From the NCBI GenBank assembly GCA_947458275.1, contig CANGYR010000015.1:1-61679 (forward strand): a stretch of DNA of 61,679 nt, written 5' to 3'. The position numbers and the translations under genes are program-made. Each line of letters begins with the position of its first letter. Positions within the stretch are counted from its first letter, which is position 1. Under the pieces are notes generated by a model, which was not told where the DNA came from, did no database searches, and was given only the letters and a program-made list of their open reading frames with translations. Source of the stretch: Chitinophagaceae bacterium. GTDB taxonomy: Bacteria; Bacteroidota; Bacteroidia; Chitinophagales; Chitinophagaceae. Shown here in pieces: positions 28,405 to 37,406 of this stretch.

Positions 28405-30495
28405 TTAAGCGGATGGAGTGGGGGCAGTGGCAGTCATTCTCTTTCTGTAGAGGTAGTTGTAAATTTCAAGCTGTGAACGTATTTTTTTGGTATTACGCGG
28501 GTTTTTATACACGTTGCTCTGTTCGTTGTTGAGTATGCGCCCTTTGATATTATCATGTAATTGTATGTCCAGTATGTCTTTTATTTCCTGTATGATATTT
28601 GGGTCATTAATTGGACATGCAGCTTCTATGCGATGGTCGATGTTTCTTACCATCCAGTCTGCCGATGAAATATATACCTTATCCTGACCATTGTTGTGAA
28701 ATATCATTACTCTGGCATGTTCGAGATACTCATCTATTATACTTACAGCTTGTACGGGTAATTTAAACTTCTTATTTTCTGTCAACATGCAGCATATGCC
28801 TCTTATAATCAATTTAACTTCCACTCCTGATTTTGCTGCATCATATAGTTTGTTTATCAAAATCTCATCACTGAGAGAATTTAATTTCAAGATGATGGCT
28901 GCTTGCTTTTTACGTTTAGCATTACTGATTTCTTTGTTAATCAATAATAATATTTCCTTGCGCATTCCATAAGGACTTGCAATAAGATGTTTACATTCTT
29001 TCAGATAATGCTCTCGGGTGCGAGGGCTTTCCAGATAGGTAAATATCCGTTCAACATCAGCCATGATATTTTTGTCAGAAGTAAGCAGGCAGTGGTCACT
29101 GTATGCAGTTGCCGTTTTTTCATTCAGATTGCCTGTGCTTACAAATCCATATTGAATGATTTTGGTATTGATGTTCTTCTTAATCAGGCAAAGCTTTGCA
29201 TGCACTTTCATTTTAGGTACACCAATCAGCACCTTTACGCCGGCCTCTTCCAATGTATTCTTCCATTCTAGATTGGCTTCTTCATCAAATCTTGCCCTTA
29301 GTTCTAACACCACGGTTACCTGCTTGCCATTACGAACGGCATTAGTGAGCGCATTGATAACTTTAGATCGAGTAGCCAACCGGTAGCAAGTTATCTTGAT
29401 ACTAGTGACATTAGGATCTATAGCCGACTCCCGAAGCAGATCAATTAAGCTGTTGAATGAATGGTATGGAAAGTTGAGGAGGATGTCTTTTTTCAGTATG
29501 ATATCTGAAATGCTGTTTGCATTTCTCAACTGAGGATGTGTAAATGACCTTCTTCTTCCGGCAGTTTGACTAAAGGCTACGTCCGGAAAGTTCATGAAGT
29601 CTTTAAAATTGTGAATACGCCCTCCGGGTATTAGGTTGTCTTTTTTTGAAAGACCAAGTCTTTTCACCAGATAATTGAGCAAAGGAGTAGGGATGTCTCT
29701 GTCAAATACCAGTCTAACGGGCTTTCCCTTTTTTCTGTTCTTTAATCCTTTTTCGATTTTTTGTATGAGAGAGGTGGATACGTCGTTGTCTATATCTATT
29801 TCCGCATCACGGGTAACTTTTATGGTATGTGCAGTAAAATTATCGTAACCAAAGAAAGAAAATATATTGGGCAGACAATATCGGATGATGTCTTCTAATA
29901 AGATAATTTGTTGCTCTTCATTTTTGGATGGCAATAGAACAAATCGGGAGAGTTTTCTCGACGGCACAGAAACAAGTGCGAATTTTTCTGGAATGGATTT
30001 GTCTTTTTTATTGAGCGTACAAGCCAGGTATAGCGACTTATCATTCAGCACCGGGAAGTTTTGAATGCTTTCTATCATCAGCGGCACAATATAACTTCTC
30101 ACTTCTTCATTGAAATATTCCAGAATGAATTTCTGCTGTGTAGCAGTTAGTTTTTTTTCATTTACAAGAAATATCTTTTCCTTTTTAAGCTCTCGTTGTA
30201 TGTCGTTCCAGATGGTATCAAAATCTTTCTGAAGTGTAATTGCCTTTTCCTGAATTTCTTCCAAAATAAGTTCAGGATGGTCTTCCAGATGCATTTTTGA
30301 TTTGCTGCCAAATTCATTCATTCTTTTTAGCGTAGCTACTCTCACTCTGAAAAACTCATCCAGGTTATTGGAGAATATTCCCAGAAAACGAATGCGTTCT
30401 TTCAAAGGGACAGTTTCGTCTGCAGCCTCCTGCAATACTCTGCTGTTGAAAGCCAGCCAGCTGATATCTCTTATGATTGTTTTTCTTTTCTGCAA
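28405..30495 (-). CDS. ppk1: Polyphosphate kinase 1
   Basis: This 696-aa membrane-associated enzyme makes polyphosphate reversibly from ATP. The N-terminal RDISWLAFNSRVLQEA and the catalytic histidine His432 (KVHAKLCLI) are conserved, as are the SIKITCYRLA and VSTGNLNEKTA blocks of the phospholipase-D-like domains. The frame begins with TTG at 30495; no ATG is available upstream in frame, and the family start motif lies only ten residues in, so TTG is probably the real start. A perfect inverted repeat (30533-30554) lies 38 bp upstream. Confidence 0.95.
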   Translation of the reverse strand: MQKRKTIIRDISWLAFNSRVLQEAADETVPLKERIRFLGIFSNNLDEFFRVRVATLKRMNEFGSKSKMHLEDHPELILEEIQEKAITLQKDFDTIWNDIQRELKKEKIFLVNEKKLTATQQKFILEYFNEEVRSYIVPLMIESIQNFPVLNDKSLYLACTLNKKDKSIPEKFALVSVPSRKLSRFVLLPSKNEEQQIILLEDIIRYCLPNIFSFFGYDNFTAHTIKVTRDAEIDIDNDVSTSLIQKIEKGLKNRKKGKPVRLVFDRDIPTPLLNYLVKRLGLSKKDNLIPGGRIHNFKDFMNFPDVAFSQTAGRRRSFTHPQLRNANSISDIILKKDILLNFPYHSFNSLIDLLRESAIDPNVTSIKITCYRLATRSKVINALTNAVRNGKQVTVVLELRARFDEEANLEWKNTLEEAGVKVLIGVPKMKVHAKLCLIKKNINTKIIQYGFVSTGNLNEKTATAYSDHCLLTSDKNIMADVERIFTYLESPRTREHYLKECKHLIASPYGMRKEILLLINKEISNAKRKKQAAIILKLNSLSDEILINKLYDAAKSGVEVKLIIRGICCMLTENKKFKLPVQAVSIIDEYLEHARVMIFHNNGQDKVYISSADWMVRNIDHRIEAACPINDPNIIQEIKDILDIQLHDNIKGRILNNEQSNVYKNPRNTKKIRSQLEIYNYLYRKRMTATAPTPSA

Positions 30496-30532
30496 AGCAA
30501 CTCGAAGTGGTAAAATGAAGGTGAAGGTACTT

Positions 30533-30554
30533 ATCCCTGTTTAAAAACAGGGAT
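30533..30554. repeat. Intercistronic perfect hairpin upstream of ppk1
   Basis: ATCCCTGTTT (30533-30542) and its exact complement (30545-30554) surround two bases. It lies between the end of the heptose adenylyltransferase gene and ppk1, both on the minus strand. On the minus-strand transcript it is not followed by a T-run, so it might act on mRNA stability or weak attenuation rather than termination. Confidence 0.55.
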
Positions 30555-30587
30555 TCTCAATATTAACTTTTGGTAAAATCGTTCAGC

Positions 30588-31073
30588 TTATTTTATTTTC
30601 TCAATGATTTTGGTTGTAGATACACCGTCAATCATATCGGCCAACACTACTTTGCCGCCATTTTCTATCACTTCCTTAGCTCCGGCAATTTGCTCTACAG
30701 TATAATCGCCGCCTTTTACCAGAACATCAGGCAAAAGAGCTTTTATGACTTCCAAAGGGGTGTCTTCTTCAAATATGACAACGGCATCAACCACCACCAT
30801 TGAAGCAAGCATCAGTGCTCGTTGATCCTGATCGTTGATTGGTCTTGAAGGGCCTTTCAGTCTTTTTACAGATGCATCGGAGTTAACGCCCACAATTAAA
30901 ATGTCTCCCAATGAAGCGGCCTGTGATAATGAAGCAAGGTGGCCTTTGTGCAACAAGTCGAATACGCCGTTGGTGAAAACAATTTTATTGGATTTCAGAC
31001 GAAGTTTATTTACTTCTTTCACCAGGGCTTCCAGTGAAAATATCTTTAATGGAATTTGATTGACTGATTTCAA
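30588..31073 (-). CDS. rfaE2: D-glycero-beta-D-manno-heptose 1-phosphate adenylyltransferase
   Basis: The protein has 161 aa, the nucleotidyltransferase domain alone, which in E. coli is the C-terminal half of HldE. The HxGH motif is in GVFDLLHKGHLASL (His42, His45), followed by LIVGVNSDASVKRLKG. It activates heptose for LPS inner-core synthesis; the kinase would be encoded elsewhere, as is usual where the two are split. It starts 18 bp after the downstream end of the membrane protein gene at 31092, so they probably share a transcript. Confidence 0.93.
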   Translation of the reverse strand: MKSVNQIPLKIFSLEALVKEVNKLRLKSNKIVFTNGVFDLLHKGHLASLSQAASLGDILIVGVNSDASVKRLKGPSRPINDQDQRALMLASMVVVDAVVIFEEDTPLEVIKALLPDVLVKGGDYTVEQIAGAKEVIENGGKVVLADMIDGVSTTKIIEKIK

Positions 31074-31091
31074 AATGTTTTTATTTAAAAG

Positions 31092-32093
31092 TTACACCGA
31101 TTTTTCTCTGTTGATGTATGGTAAAGCAACAAGGCAAATTAAGCCCACCATAAGAACAATACCGGTAGATACTCCCCACATCAGCCAGCCAAATGCTTTC
31201 CCCAAAGGCGCGGCAATGGTGTAAATACTGAGTGTCTGCATTACGAATATCGGAAAGGAGCCAATGCCACCTGGAGTGAGTATCATAGAGAGTGTTGCCA
31301 GTGACAAAACAGAGAAAGCGGCTTGTATGCCTAAATGATCAATGCCTTCCATAGATTTAAATCCTATGTATATCTGAGAAAGATACATTAGCCAAATGAA
31401 TCCCGTGTGAAGTAAAAAAGCCTTCCTGTTTTTTATTTTTTTTATTGTTCTGAATCCCTCTGCAATACCCTTAACGATGTTGTTAATTTTTAGTATCAAT
31501 TTATTGTCGGGATATTTTTTGAAAAGGAATTTAATCAGAAAAATGAAAAGAGTAATAATAACTCCGATGATGATTATTTCAAGCCATACCGGCATTCCGG
31601 ACGACCGACTCATGTCATCTATTTTTTCTTTTGCATAGCTACCTACTTTATCTATTTGAATAAGAACAGTGACGCAAATGAAAAGTAAATAACAAATAAG
31701 ATCAAATGTCCGCTCAATGATAATGGTTCCAATGAGTTTGTCTGCCCTCAGTTTTTCATGTTTGGCCAGTAAAGTACATTTCACTACTTCTCCCAGTCTG
31801 GGTACGGCGGTGTTGATGAGATATCCAATCATGGTTACACTGAAAACATTTTTCAGTTTGGGTTGATAGCCCAGTGGTTCCATAAGTATCTGCCATCTCA
31901 TAGATCTGCTGATATGGCTGGCGATGCTCATGAGTAAGATGGGAATGGCTATCCAGTAGTTGACGTTTTTTAATGAATTATAAAACTCTTTTTTTTCAAT
32001 CGCGGTCATTGAGTTTAGTTGCCACCATACCAAAAACAATCCACCACCTAAAAAGAAAACGTATTGAAATATGGATAAAAATCGTTTAAGCAT
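31092..32093 (-). CDS. UPF0104/LPG-synthase-type integral membrane protein
   Basis: The protein has 333 aa with 7-8 hydrophobic segments. It has the motifs of the lysylphosphatidylglycerol synthase transmembrane/AglD family: ASHISRSMRWQILMEP, TMIGYLINTAVPRLGEVVKC and ILTPGGIGSFPIF. It lacks the soluble aminoacyl-transfer domain of MprF, so it is not an LPG synthase itself; a lipid flippase role is an inference for this group. Confidence 0.85.
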   Translation of the reverse strand: MLKRFLSIFQYVFFLGGGLFLVWWQLNSMTAIEKKEFYNSLKNVNYWIAIPILLMSIASHISRSMRWQILMEPLGYQPKLKNVFSVTMIGYLINTAVPRLGEVVKCTLLAKHEKLRADKLIGTIIIERTFDLICYLLFICVTVLIQIDKVGSYAKEKIDDMSRSSGMPVWLEIIIIGVIITLFIFLIKFLFKKYPDNKLILKINNIVKGIAEGFRTIKKIKNRKAFLLHTGFIWLMYLSQIYIGFKSMEGIDHLGIQAAFSVLSLATLSMILTPGGIGSFPIFVMQTLSIYTIAAPLGKAFGWLMWGVSTGIVLMVGLICLVALPYINREKSV

Positions 32094-32141
32094 ATCGACT
32101 CACAAGTTACAACCTGAATTTGATTTGGAGTGTTTCCTGTA

Positions 32142-32981
32142 TCAGTGTATTGTCATATTGTCTATCAGCCGAATGTTGTTTAGCGACGCAGCAATGAGGG
32201 CCACTACATTTAATTCACCATCCCAATCATTCAATTCCCTCAATCTGTCGTCTGTCAGTTCCACATAGTCCACTTCAAAACCTTTGTTTGTTAAATAATC
32301 AAAACCTTTTTGTTTTAATTCATTCAACGCACCTTTTTTTAAATTCTTTTTTAAGATCTCAAGCGTTTGATAAATTTCTGCGGCTGTTTCTTTTTCCGTG
32401 GCACTCAACCTCATGTTTCTGCTGCTCATAGCCAGTCCGCTATTTTCTCTGACGGTTGGTACAATATTTAATTTCAAAGGATATCCGGTTAGTTCAATCA
32501 TGCGGGCGATCACCATACATTGCTGGTAATCTTTTTGTCCCAGAAAAAGTACATCACAATGAATAATAGACAGAAGCCGGTCCACAACCTGACAAACACC
32601 CTGAAAATGTCCGGTTCTGTATTTTCCCTCCAAGATAGTTTCAAGATACCCTACATCATACTGTTTCTTTTGAAAATCTGCCGGGTATATTTCATCCGCA
32701 GAAGGAAGGAATAAGAGGTCGCATCCCGCTGCCTCCAGCATTTCAATATCTTTCCCGGTGGTGACAGGATATTTATCCAGATCTGCTTTGTTGTTAAACT
32801 GTGCCGGATTCACAAAAATGCTGCTTACGGTGAAATCTGTCTCTTGCACACTTTTACTGATTAATGAAATATGCCCCTCATGCAATGCTCCCATAGTAGG
32901 CACAAATCCAATTTTCCGACCGCTATTTCTTTGATTTTCAATGATAGAGGTTATGTCAGCTATGTGTTTACTTATTATCAT
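32142..32981 (-). CDS. panC: Pantothenate synthetase
   Basis: This 279-aa enzyme joins pantoate and beta-alanine using ATP. The HIGH-like motif is HEGH (residues 34-37, in VPTMGALHEGHISLI), followed by FVNPAQFN and the LFLGQKDYQQC block; the KMSKS-like loop is AMSSRNMRL. Together with panB it covers two steps of CoA precursor synthesis. panD was not found in the window. It is divergent from the starch-synthase-like gene. Confidence 0.96.
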   Translation of the reverse strand: MIISKHIADITSIIENQRNSGRKIGFVPTMGALHEGHISLISKSVQETDFTVSSIFVNPAQFNNKADLDKYPVTTGKDIEMLEAAGCDLLFLPSADEIYPADFQKKQYDVGYLETILEGKYRTGHFQGVCQVVDRLLSIIHCDVLFLGQKDYQQCMVIARMIELTGYPLKLNIVPTVRENSGLAMSSRNMRLSATEKETAAEIYQTLEILKKNLKKGALNELKQKGFDYLTNKGFEVDYVELTDDRLRELNDWDGELNVVALIAASLNNIRLIDNMTIH

Positions 32982-33048
32982 TTTTTAATCTATTTTTTAT
33001 AGATTCCGTTGCAATAATATGTTTAAATTAATTATTAGTACCTTTGCG

Positions 33049-33056
33049 CACCGAAC
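33049..33056 (+). promoter_or_regulatory. -7 box (TACCTTTG) of the starch-synthase-like gene
   Basis: TACCTTTG fits TAnnTTTG exactly and lies 29 bp before the ATG at 33085. No TTTG was found 19-21 bp upstream, so the -33 part is weak. Confidence 0.45.
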
Positions 33057-33084
33057 AATATGATTGCGCACTAACAAAGCACAA

Positions 33085-33897
33085 ATGTCCACAAAAAAAA
33101 GAATATTATTTATCGCAAATGAAATGTCTCCTTACCTGGAGCTGACCGAATTTGCGGAAATAGTCAACAAGCTTGCGGTACTTTCAAACGATAATAATTT
33201 TGAAGTAAGATGTATCATGCCGCGTTTTGGCGTAATCAACGAAAGACGTCACCGTTTGCATGAAGTGGTTCGTTTATCGGGTATCAATGTAACGATAGAC
33301 AACGATGATTACCCGCTGGTGATAAAAGTGGCATCTCTTCCCAATGCAAGATTGCAGGTTTACTTTCTGGATAACGAAGATTTTTTTAAACGCAAATCAA
33401 TTTTTACCGACGAAAAAGACAAATGGTTTGATGACAATGGAATCAGATCAGTCCTTTTTTGCAAGGGTGCTTTGGAAACGGTAAAGAAATTCGGATGGCC
33501 TCCCGATGTTATTCATTGCAGCGGCTGGATGACCGGTTTGATTCCGATGTTCATCAGAGCAGGGTATAAAAAAGAGCCCGTTTTCAGTAATTGTAAAATT
33601 GTTTTCACCATCGGAAACAATACTTTCAAGGAAAAGCTGGGCAGCAATTTCTTAAAGCTGGCAACAATCAATGAGAATGTCACTGCAAAAGAATTGGAGT
33701 ATTTCAAAGATATCAACAACGCAGCCATGTTCAGGGGAGGAGCGCAGTTTGCCGATGCCATTACTTTCGGAGCGGAAAATGCAGACAAAAAATTAGTGGA
33801 GGAATTCTCCAAAGTAAGAGGCAAGAAAGTGTTGAAATTCAACCCTGAAAGCGATCTGACAGAGTATCTTCAGTTATATACAGATTTGACTAAATAA
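33085..33897 (+). CDS. Short starch/glycogen-synthase-like protein (GT5 N-terminal domain only), possibly non-catalytic
   Basis: The protein has 270 aa, about half of a glycogen synthase, ending after the N-terminal GT-B domain. The pattern RILFIANEMSPY is that of GT5 enzymes, but the ADP-glucose loop KTGGL is replaced by LELTEF, and DVIHCSGWMTGLIP stands where DxxHxHDW is usual. Such short proteins occur widely in Bacteroidota and are annotated as glycogen/starch synthase; the lost residues make catalysis doubtful. The ATG at 33085 was chosen; a TTG seven codons earlier is less likely. The DUF4270 gene follows after 27 bp. Confidence 0.8.
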   Translation: MSTKKRILFIANEMSPYLELTEFAEIVNKLAVLSNDNNFEVRCIMPRFGVINERRHRLHEVVRLSGINVTIDNDDYPLVIKVASLPNARLQVYFLDNEDFFKRKSIFTDEKDKWFDDNGIRSVLFCKGALETVKKFGWPPDVIHCSGWMTGLIPMFIRAGYKKEPVFSNCKIVFTIGNNTFKEKLGSNFLKLATINENVTAKELEYFKDINNAAMFRGGAQFADAITFGAENADKKLVEEFSKVRGKKVLKFNPESDLTEYLQLYTDLTK

Positions 33898-33924
33898 TAG
33901 CGTAACAACTTTTATAAATTTTGA

Positions 33925-35427
33925 ATGGTGTTCAATAAGAATTTATCTGTTTTTTTTCTCTATTTTATTTCTTCAGCCATTCTTTTGTGGAGCTGTACAA
34001 AATTCGATACCACCTCAATTGGCGGTGATATTATTCCGGAAGTAGACAATATAAATACCTTTGCCGATACGCTGGATATTGTAACCACTCAGGGGGTATT
34101 TGATGGAATATATAAAGATTCCACCAAGCTCAGTGTTACAGAAGAATATGCGGTAGGTAAAGTAAATGATCCTTTGATGGGCTCTACGGATGCTTCTCTT
34201 TATCTCCAAATAAAGCCTCCTTTTTATCCATATTATATCGGCAAACTTCCCAAAGATACCATAGTACAAGCCGATTCTGTAGTCCTTTGCCTAAGTTATA
34301 AATCTTTCTGGGGCGACAGCACGAAGCCTTTACAATTACAGGTGTACAAAGTATCAGAAGATGCCCGTGATCAGTGGGATTCCATCTCTTCGTATCGTAC
34401 CATCAATTATGCGCCGATAATAGAAGAGCCGCTGAGTCAGCCGGTTACCATAGATATCAGGTCTTTGAAGAACTATGTAAAAGTTGGGAAAAACGATTCT
34501 GCCAACAATCAAATCCGTATCAAATTGTCGGATCAGTTCAGAGATCAGCTATTTACCAGAGATACCAGCATCAATAAATCTTTCCGCAACGATACATTGT
34601 TCAGGTTCTTCAACAATGGGTTTGCTGTATTGGCTACATCAGGCGATGCATTGATGTATGTGAATCTGCTGGAGAAAAATACCAGATTGGAGCTTCACTA
34701 TAAGAAGAAAAATAACAGTCCTGTTGATACCGTTTATTCCTCCTTCTTTTTCAATTCAGGATTGCAAGGTGAAATTTTCAGAAGGTCATCTTTGGCCAAC
34801 AGAATAACCAGAAACAGAAATCCGCTTCCTTCAGGCGACCAGGAATTGTATATGCAAACCACGCCCGGAACGTTCGCTAATTTGACTATTCCCGCGTTGT
34901 CTAATTACTCCAACCGTGTGGTGCACAGAGCGGAAATACAAATCTTTCAAATTCCAGATCCTGTCAATAATCTCATTTATGATGAACCCGGTTATATGTA
35001 TGTGGACCTGGTGGATACGGGCAGCGGTGCTCCCAAATGGAAGCCAATTTATTTCGACTTAAATCCCAATGCGTTTTACGATCCCGATTTTAAAACGCCT
35101 GGATTCCCTTATTTCCCTGCCAATGGAGATGTAAACATTGGATATTACGGAGGATTCTTCAGGAAAATGTCTGATATCCAGGGTGAGCGAGGGTATTATA
35201 ATTTCAATATTACCCGCTATGTGCAGCAGATTGCCACCAGACGCACACCCAATTATGCGATGCGCTTGTTTCCGGCTCACAGCTTTACCTATCCTCAATA
35301 CGGACAGAATGTACTCATTCCTTACAAAAATCCTATAGCATACGGAAGTGTGAAAGTAGGAGGAGGCAATCATCCCAATCCGGCTTACAGAATGAGATTG
35401 CGGGTGGTATATTCTAAAATTAAATAA
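33925..35427 (+). CDS. DUF4270 family lipoprotein
   Basis: The protein has 500 aa. The N-terminus has a lipoprotein signal with the lipobox Cys in ILLWSCTKFD, followed by the hallmark TSIGGDIIPEVDNINTFADTL. The rest is beta-rich and ends with the motifs NYAMRLFPAHSF and MRLRVVYSK. The family is Bacteroidota-specific with no known function; it is probably anchored to the outer membrane. Its close linkage to the starch-synthase-like gene suggests a common transcript. Confidence 0.88.
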   Translation: MVFNKNLSVFFLYFISSAILLWSCTKFDTTSIGGDIIPEVDNINTFADTLDIVTTQGVFDGIYKDSTKLSVTEEYAVGKVNDPLMGSTDASLYLQIKPPFYPYYIGKLPKDTIVQADSVVLCLSYKSFWGDSTKPLQLQVYKVSEDARDQWDSISSYRTINYAPIIEEPLSQPVTIDIRSLKNYVKVGKNDSANNQIRIKLSDQFRDQLFTRDTSINKSFRNDTLFRFFNNGFAVLATSGDALMYVNLLEKNTRLELHYKKKNNSPVDTVYSSFFFNSGLQGEIFRRSSLANRITRNRNPLPSGDQELYMQTTPGTFANLTIPALSNYSNRVVHRAEIQIFQIPDPVNNLIYDEPGYMYVDLVDTGSGAPKWKPIYFDLNPNAFYDPDFKTPGFPYFPANGDVNIGYYGGFFRKMSDIQGERGYYNFNITRYVQQIATRRTPNYAMRLFPAHSFTYPQYGQNVLIPYKNPIAYGSVKVGGGNHPNPAYRMRLRVVYSKIK

Positions 35428-35470
35428 TCCTACAAAAGGTGCTGACATCTTGATTTCTCTGCAAAAGAAC

Positions 35471-35501
35471 TTTGCATTTTATACCTGTTCCCTTAACTTT
35501 G
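35471..35501 (+). promoter_or_regulatory. metK promoter
   Basis: TTTG (35471-35474), a 19-bp spacer and TAACTTTG (35494-35501) match the Bacteroidota consensus exactly, with the same spacing as the rpsJ promoter. The leader would be about 15 nt, too short for a SAM riboswitch. Confidence 0.75.
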
Positions 35502-35522
35502 CGCAAATAAAAAAATACTTAT

Positions 35523-36782
35523 ATGCCATATCTTTTTACTTCCGAATCAGTCAGTGAAGGACATCCGGACAAAGTAGCCGATCAGATCAGCGATGCGCTG
35601 ATTGACAATTTCCTTGCTTTTGACCCCAACAGTAAAGTTGCCTGCGAAACGCTGGTAACAACCGGACAGGTAGTTCTTGCCGGTGAAGTAAAAAGTAAAT
35701 CATATCTCGATGTGCAGGAAATTGCCCGTGCAGTAATTCGCAAAATAGGGTATACCAAAAGCGAATACATGTTTGAAGCAAACTCATGCGGTATATTATC
35801 TGCCATTCACGAACAATCAGGCGACATCAATCAAGGTGTTGACAGAAAGAAAAAAGAAGAGCAGGGTGCTGGTGATCAGGGAATGATGTTTGGTTATGCT
35901 ACCAACGAAACTGATGACTATATGCCACTGGCTTTAAATCTTGCGCATAAATTATTGGAAGAGCTGGCTGTATTGAGAAGAGAGAACAAACAAATCAAAT
36001 ACCTCAGACCTGATGCGAAAAGCCAGGTTACTTTAGAGTATGATGACAATAACAAACCAGTACGCATAGACGCAATTGTTGTTTCTACTCAGCACGATGA
36101 TTTTGGAAAAGATGATGCCATGCTCGCAAAAATTAAAAAAGACATCATCAATATTCTGATTCCAAGAGTAAAAGCAAAATATCCCAAATACGCACACTTA
36201 TTCAACAATAAAATCAAATACCATATCAATCCTACCGGAAAGTTTGTAATCGGTGGCCCGCACGGAGATACCGGTCTTACCGGCCGTAAAATCATCGTAG
36301 ACACTTACGGTGGTAAAGGAGCGCACGGTGGTGGTGCGTTCAGCGGAAAAGATCCAAGTAAAGTGGATCGTTCGGCTGCTTATGCAACCAGGCACATAGC
36401 TAAAAACCTGGTCGCTGCCGGATTGTGCGATGAAGTACTTGTGCAGGTTTCTTACGCAATTGGCGTGGCGCAACCTACGAGTATCAATGTGGTGACCTAT
36501 GGTACATCCAAAGTAAATCTTACAGACGGACAGATTGCAGATAAAATCATGAAAATGCCTTGCTTCGATATGCGTCCTTATTTCATCGAGCAGCGTTTGA
36601 AACTGCGTAATCCTATGTACAGCGAAACAGCTGCATACGGACACATGGGAAGAAAGAACGAGGTGGTTGAAAAGACCTTTACTTCTCCCGATGGTAAGAA
36701 AGTGACCAAAAAAGTGGAACTGTTTACATGGGAAAAACTGGATGCCGTGAAAGACGTCAAAAAAGCATTCGGTCTGAAATAA
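35523..36782 (+). CDS. metK: S-adenosylmethionine synthetase
   Basis: This 419-aa enzyme makes SAM from methionine and ATP. Conserved blocks: [20 protein letters not shown], the [12 protein letters not shown] hexapeptide region, [20 protein letters not shown] and the P-loop-like [16 protein letters not shown]. It is somewhat longer than the E. coli enzyme (384 aa), as is normal in Bacteroidota. The gene is monocistronic: consensus promoter in front, strong terminator behind. Confidence 0.97.
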   Translation: MPYLFTSESVSEGHPDKVADQISDALIDNFLAFDPNSKVACETLVTTGQVVLAGEVKSKSYLDVQEIARAVIRKIGYTKSEYMFEANSCGILSAIHEQSGDINQGVDRKKKEEQGAGDQGMMFGYATNETDDYMPLALNLAHKLLEELAVLRRENKQIKYLRPDAKSQVTLEYDDNNKPVRIDAIVVSTQHDDFGKDDAMLAKIKKDIINILIPRVKAKYPKYAHLFNNKIKYHINPTGKFVIGGPHGDTGLTGRKIIVDTYGGKGAHGGGAFSGKDPSKVDRSAAYATRHIAKNLVAAGLCDEVLVQVSYAIGVAQPTSINVVTYGTSKVNLTDGQIADKIMKMPCFDMRPYFIEQRLKLRNPMYSETAAYGHMGRKNEVVEKTFTSPDGKKVTKKVELFTWEKLDAVKDVKKAFGLK

Positions 36783-36806
36783 TATCTCTTTTATAATTTT
36801 TAATAC

Positions 36807-36842
36807 GGCTGTCTCTAAATCAAGAGACAGCCCTTTTTTTTC
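36807..36842 (+). terminator. metK terminator
   Basis: Perfect 10-bp stem GGCTGTCTCT/AGAGACAGCC with a 6-nt loop, followed by CTTTTTTTTC. Confidence 0.93.
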
Positions 36843-36864
36843 ATCATATAACGATAATCACATT

Positions 36865-37349
36865 CATCACTATGCATATTCATCACTATGCATATTCAGC
36901 ACTATGCATATTCAGCCCCTTCGGGGCTATATTGTGTTTTGATTATTATGCTATTAATATTTAGCTCCTACGGAGCTATTAATATTTAAATATTCAAGTC
37001 TTGGATTGGCGCGTTCATGGATTAATTTCTAAATAAGCCCCGTTAGGCATAATATTAATAGCAGATATTGCATCAATCAATCCAAGCCCTGTAGGGGCAA
37101 AATCATAATAGCTAATTAATTGCATCAATCAATCCAGCCCTGTAGGGGCGAAATCATAATAGCAGATATTGCATCAATCGATCCAGCCCCGTAGGGGCTT
37201 AATCATCATAGCAATTAATCGCATTAATCAATGCAGCCCTGAAGGGGCTGAATGTGCATAACAAATCAATTGCATCAATCAAACCAACCCCGAAGGGGGC
37301 TGAATAACAGAGTCTATATTTAAATTATGAATGAGTAACCCACGGCTTT
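36865..37349. repeat. REP-like cluster: short palindromes (AGCCCCGTAGGGGCT) at about 50-bp period
   Basis: Three exact 16-bp direct repeats (36865-36912) lead into a row of palindromes of type AGCCCC-NNN-GGGGCT at 36914, 36963, 37035 (degenerate), 37085, 37136, 37185, 37235 and 37286. The steps are 49, 72, 50, 51, 49, 50 and 51 bp. From 37065 on, the sequence between palindromes (GCATCAATC, AATCATAATAGC) is repeated too, so this is a degenerate tandem array rather than CRISPR. A further imperfect palindrome, CCCACGGCT...ATGGGCT, lies at 37339-37360. No gene was seen in this 624-bp gap. Confidence 0.85.
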
Positions 37350-37406
37350 AGACATGGGCTATGGATCATGTTTTTTATTTGAAAGATTAAAGATTAATTT
37401 TGACAC

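Noticed and set aside
36865..37349. CRISPR array
   Set aside because: The palindromes have a regular 50-bp step, but the sequences between them are repeated as well, units vary, and there are no cas genes. It is a tandem REP-like array.
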